Shown here: positions 5,801-7,718 of the stretch, in pieces
Layout: each line of letters begins with the position of its first letter
How positions within the stretch are numbered: the stretch's first letter is position 1
Source: an uncultured cyanobacterium
GTDB taxonomy: Bacteria; Cyanobacteriota; Cyanobacteriia; PCC-6307; Cyanobiaceae
Length of the DNA stretch: 7,718 nt
Assembly (NCBI GenBank): GCA_903934745.1
Contig: CAIZOZ010000445.1
Span: 1-7,718 of the forward strand
Reading direction: 5' to 3'
Position numbers and translations under genes: made by a program
The notes under the pieces: model-generated
Database searches by the model: none
Seen by the model: the letters and a program-made list of their open reading frames with translations, nothing else
What the model was told of the DNA's origin: nothing

Positions 5801-7718
5801 AGCAACTCGTTGGCGTCGCTTCCTATCAGCCAACCGAGGCTGTCGGGTTCAAGCACCTGGTCATCCATCACAAGCAGCCAGAGTTTCTGGCCCAGCGGGC
5901 TTGTTGCTTCCAGTGCCATCTGTCGAATGGTGGCCATCAGCTCGGTTCCCGTCGCTGGCAGGCTGCGCATCGCCCGGCCCAGGCGCAGCAGCAGCTCATC
6001 GCTGGGCTGGTCGCCATAGCGGCGCTGCAGGGCGCTGATCACGCCCATCCCATCCCAGTGGTAGCCGGATTGCTGCGGATCCAGGCTCAGTAACTCGGGG
6101 CTCAGAATCGCTCCCAGCAGCTCCCTGGCTTCCAGTGCATTCCCCACCAGGCCACAGATCTTGTCGAAGGTGAGGCCAATCACGATGCCTGCGCTGTCCA
6201 CCTGAATCCCCTGGCCATTGCGGTAGGGGCTGGCGATCAGGGCCTCCAGGGCCTCCAGGGAGCGTATGTCGTCCAGGCCCCTGGCCTGGCTGGCCGGATG
6301 TTCGTACACGCCGGTCCAGCGGTAGATCAGCGGACGGATCAGGCTGGCTCGTACAGCTGGGGAGGCCTGCAACCACTGCTCCACCAGCAGGCGCAGTTGG
6401 CCCGTCTGATCACGCTGCATGGCTTGATGCAGGCTGGGAACATTTCCCTGTCCGGCGATGTTCGGCAGCAGGGCGATCTCCGGATCGATGGAAATCGGGT
6501 CCAGGTCGAGGCTGCGGGCCGTATCCACCTGGAACCAGACATCCACCAGTGAACGCCGTTCCCCTTCACGGTTGCGATAGCCACCCAGTTGCCGCTGTTG
6601 GTTGCCCTGACCATCGTCAAGGTTGACATTTTCGTAGGCCAGATCCAGGCTGGCGATGTCCGCCGCGGCGAGCGAAAGCAACTCACCGGCATCAAGGTTG
6701 CCATTCGAGTTGCGGTCTCGCCAGACCTGCAGGCGACTCCAGTCGGCATCCTGCTCATCGACGCTGCCATCTTCGTTGCTGTCGAACTCCTTGAGTGCTT
6801 CGAAGCCATTGGCGGCCAGGCTTCCATTCGCCAGACGTGTCTGGTTGCCGAATAATTCATGGCCTTTGTCGATCGTCTGGTTGCCATCGCGATCGCACAC
6901 CAGCAGGCCATCGTCGGCGCCCACCCAACCGCTGCGTTCGGCATAACGGTTGCCGTTGTGATCGAAATGGATCGACCGTGTCTCGAGGGCCAGCGTTTCG
7001 ATGCCATCACCATCGAGGTCAAGGATCAGCGGGCAGGAGAACATGGCAGCCAGGTCCATACCGGCGCGAATGAAGCGCACCGAGTCCAGCAGGCTGGGTA
7101 CACCAGGCAGGAGGCTGATCGGCAGGATGGCCGCGTCGAGCAGGTCGATCGTTCGCCGGATATACCAACTGGTGAGCGCGGCTTGATCTGGATCCACCTG
7201 CCCCAGCTTGGCGACCAGATCGGTCAACAAGCTGTTGGCGTTCGCGATTTCGGCAGCGTTGTTCGGCAGCGTTGCCCAGCCCTGCTGGACCAGAGTTTCG
7301 AGCTGGTTCACCATGCCATCGATCACGGCCGTCAGCGTTGTGGGCACACTGAGCAGGTCGGTGCTGAACTGTTTCAGCTGCTCCAGGATCTGATCATCCA
7401 GGGGGTGACTCCTGGCCATCACCTCCTGCATCAGCATCGATCCGATCAGGGTGCCCAGATCCCATTTGAGCGTGGTGGCATTGGCCAGTGGCAGCAGACC
7501 GATGCCGGCGACCAGCATCTTGATCCCGTCCAGGGAGGACTGGGGCGTTTGGAGTTTGTTGATTCCACCGATCAGAAGGGCAACTATCCCCTGGGAGGAA
7601 TCGGCGATGCGGAAGTAGTCGGGTTCCGTGAAATGGCCTGTGCCGTAGTCCAGGCCTTCGGCCAGTTCCTGCTTCATGTGGGCATCGACGACTGTCGCGA
7701 TCTGGCGCTCAGGATCCA
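2872..7718 (-). CDS. Giant RTX calcium-binding secreted protein with FrpC-like module, 5' end cut by window
   Basis: At least 1614 residues are visible. Numbering below starts at the first internal Met (codon 7675-7677). That Met lacks a Shine-Dalgarno, and the frame stays open upstream (DPERQIATVVDAH) to the edge, so the true start is outside.

Residues 1-210 are an unrecognised, partly hydrophobic helical region. Residues 216-386 match the FrpC self-processing module (PLILDLDGDGIETL, GWVGADDGLLV, ELFGNQTRLANG, LQVWRDRNSNG). Residues 400-615 match the helical region found after it in FrpC-like proteins (LLPNIAGQGNVPSLHQAM, IYRWTGV). Residues 619-1276 hold four RTX blocks of GGxGxDxLx nonapeptides, each followed by an HCBP-related segment. 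Residues 1277-1500 hold three more blocks with two LTGTQATGAGG-type spacers. Residues 1501-1601 are a serralysin-like C-terminal domain (SDWGSGDRIDLVAIDA) carrying the type I secretion signal.

The family is exported by ABC/MFP/TolC systems and folds on calcium outside the cell. Roles include toxins, adhesins and surface proteins. No catalytic domain is seen here, so the role remains open. Confidence 0.97.
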   Translation of the reverse strand, partial: DPERQIATVVDAHMKQELAEGLDYGTGHFTEPDYFRIADSSQGIVALLIGGINKLQTPQSSLDGIKMLVAGIGLLPLANATTLKWDLGTLIGSMLMQEVMARSHPLDDQILEQLKQFSTDLLSVPTTLTAVIDGMVNQLETLVQQGWATLPNNAAEIANANSLLTDLVAKLGQVDPDQAALTSWYIRRTIDLLDAAILPISLLPGVPSLLDSVRFIRAGMDLAAMFSCPLILDLDGDGIETLALETRSIHFDHNGNRYAERSGWVGADDGLLVCDRDGNQTIDKGHELFGNQTRLANGSLAANGFEALKEFDSNEDGSVDEQDADWSRLQVWRDRNSNGNLDAGELLSLAAADIASLDLAYENVNLDDGQGNQQRQLGGYRNREGERRSLVDVWFQVDTARSLDLDPISIDPEIALLPNIAGQGNVPSLHQAMQRDQTGQLRLLVEQWLQASPAVRASLIRPLIYRWTGVYEHPASQARGLDDIRSLEALEALIASPYRNGQGIQVDSAGIVIGLTFDKICGLVGNALEARELLGAILSPELLSLDPQQSGYHWDGMGVISALQRRYGDQPSDELLLRLGRAMRSLPATGTELMATIRQMALEATSPLGQKLWLLVMDDQVLEPDSLGWLIGSDANELLKGGAGNDKMTGRLGHDVLLGQDQDDQLYGFGGDDVLDGGTGNDTVDGGDDQDTLIGGSGNDNLQGGAGNDTLIGGPGNDKLADDYGLNVYCFDVGDGQDSTSDWGGPSSNLIQFGSAVQPGQLRVRRREESLILEVNPSDRLTITNFFSDNFFQPRPGDSTYIQFNDGSRWSRSDLMHMAVQGTDAAEIINGTNLGERIAAGAGDDTIYGNGGNDQILGDSGNDSIFCYSGDDSLDGGSGNDTLIGGAGNNSYRFSRGGGADQIVSWENISPEAMNRIICDADVGPSDLRVSREYNGLVLSIIGTNDSITTRQAFQGEYINSLLNPFKEVVFSDGTFWTMEAMALMAMTGNDEPEFIEGLASNDTIKGMGGDDILFGHSGNDLILGGTGDDTIDGMAGNDTIEAGSGNNTIHFSRGGGQDIIHTDWNDNLSHHNILEFGQYINPADVTVKRHGWGLDLEIKITGSDDQIILEQFFRTDSYSVLDTPIQLVRFENGTSWNAQKLVNLALTGTAAAEELVGSPSHDRIEGDGGNDTITGARGSDTITGGLGDNIYHYALYDGNDTLRSYLDTNTKRLNTLSLEGGITPVDLNAIRVGNRLRLNILSSGESISVDDFFLDGTVQNTYNPLQLVRFSDGSSWTALTLASKVSNMISGTSGDNILTGGSGDEWFDGLAGHDQLYGLAGNDQLNGGTGNDTLLGGDGDDLLNGGDGLDTASYAGVNNSVAVNLALTGTQATGAGGFDELIAVEHLIGGSGADHLLGNGGANRIDGGDGDDLIDGGPGNDTLLGGNHQAGDRLSYAMATAGVKVSLAISSSQNTGGAGSDLLNSFEHLLGSHFNDNLSGNTAANQLEGGAGNDTLQGGGGADRLLGGDGTDLFMYANLSDAGNGSGSRDLISDWGSGDRIDLVAIDARADKGGNQAFSWIGNAPFSGLGQLRYTTLSNGNGLLEGNCSGSLAADFQLELSGAPNLGAAGIAL
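2875..3177 (-). other. C-terminal type I secretion/serralysin-C-like domain
   Basis: This encodes residues 1501-1601 of the RTX protein. The pattern LFMYANLSDAG, RDLISDW-GSGDRIDLVAIDA, NQAFSWIG, LGQLRYTT, ADFQLELSG is that of the C-terminal domain of serralysin-type proteases and many RTX exoproteins. The usual ending is a D-F-hydrophobic-hydrophobic or similar motif. Here the end is LGAAGIAL, a variant with a final hydrophobic stretch. In this family the last about 60 residues carry the uncleaved ABC-exporter signal. Confidence 0.85.
3178..3849 (-). repeat. Distal RTX beta-roll blocks with two related spacers
   Basis: This encodes residues 1277-1500. Blocks of GGxGxDxLx repeats lie at about 1277-1336, 1375-1413 and 1457-1498. 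Between them are two related spacers, YAGVNNSVAVNLALTGTQAT and YAMATAGVKVSLAISSSQNT, each ending in a GGAG/GAGG-F/S-D-x-L...EHL-L/I-G stretch. This is the common module that alternates with RTX repeats in secreted proteins. Each pair of nonapeptides is expected to bind calcium. Confidence 0.9.
3850..5823 (-). repeat. Four alternating RTX block/HCBP-related modules
   Basis: This encodes residues 619-1276. RTX blocks lie at about 619-706, 817-875, 984-1036 and 1144-1178, with about ten, six, six and four nonapeptides. Each is followed by a segment of about 100 residues with the same order of marks: a turn such as NNSYRFSRGGGADQI, then L.F...I.P.D..V.R, then LEI or LSI-x-G..DSI, then F.....N, then V.FSDG(T/S)-x-W...L...A..GT. 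This is the haemolysin-type calcium-binding-related (HCBP_related) domain. The copies are well diverged, so the array is old rather than freshly duplicated. Confidence 0.88.
6520..7032 (-). other. FrpC-like self-processing module (SPM) domain
   Basis: This encodes residues 216-386. In meningococcal FrpC the homologous module uses calcium to cut the Asp-Pro bond at its own N-terminus and can link the new Asp end to a lysine. Here the module start PLILDLDGDGIETL is intact. EF-hand-like loops are visible at residues 220-227 (DLDGDGIE), 262-270 (DRDGNQTID), 299-307 (DSNEDGSVD) and 321-332 (DRNSNGNLDAGE). The residue before the first proline is Cys215 (codon TGC at 7033-7035), not Asp. Calcium binding is likely, but FrpC-type cleavage at this position is doubtful. 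Confidence 0.8.
6889..6896. repeat. HIP1 octamer GCGATCGC
   Basis: A perfect copy of the palindrome that is highly over-represented in many cyanobacterial genomes, here inside the RTX gene. A single copy in 7.7 kb is only weak support for a cyanobacterial origin. Near-matches (GGCGATCGG at about 1072, AGCGATCGG at about 1479) are also present. Confidence 0.5.

Noticed and set aside
3529..6093. Several plus-strand frames antisense to the RTX repeats
   Set aside because: Their Val/Ile/Ala-rich repeats (for example VIASA, VIATA) are the mirror image of the G-N-D-T nonapeptide codons. They are not genes.
1..7718. tRNA, rRNA, insertion sequence, integrase or replication origin
   Set aside because: No cloverleaf-like sequence, transposase or integrase motif, terminal inverted repeats or origin-type repeat cluster was seen on either strand.

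Overview
The window reads as a GC-rich bacterial chromosome segment, most likely from a cyanobacterium of the Synechococcus/Cyanobium type. That placement is an inference. It rests on GC-rich codon use, one perfect HIP1 octamer (GCGATCGC at 6889-6896) with several near-matches, and a giant RTX protein of a kind common in those genomes. No ribosomal or photosynthesis gene is present to confirm it.

The right 63% (2872-7718, minus strand) is one very large gene for a secreted calcium-binding RTX protein. It is open to the right edge, so its start lies outside the window. From N to C terminus it has an uncharacterised partly hydrophobic region, a domain resembling the FrpC self-processing module, a mostly helical RTX-associated region, four alternating RTX beta-roll/HCBP-related modules, three further beta-roll blocks separated by two related spacers, and a serralysin-like C-terminal export domain. 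The residue before the conserved proline at the processing-module junction is Cys, not the Asp expected from FrpC. No type I secretion transporter lies in the window.

Just downstream on the same strand are a short open frame for a Cys-rich 50-residue protein (2669-2821) and a broken gene for a helix-turn-helix regulator with a LysR-like ligand-binding start (2142-2628). The regulator has lost its start frame through an apparent one-base insertion, and it ends early.

The left 1.8 kb is a string of small plus-strand genes with long spacers: a TTG-start single-helix membrane protein (256-417), a 99-residue membrane-anchored or secreted protein (539-838) followed by a clear intrinsic terminator (985-1012), and a secreted LprI/DUF1311-like protein (1459-1794). 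The spacers hold hairpins, a 15-bp tandem repeat and a run of ten G. The two halves show no obvious functional link. The right half is a secretion/adhesion-type locus and the left half is a set of small envelope-protein genes.
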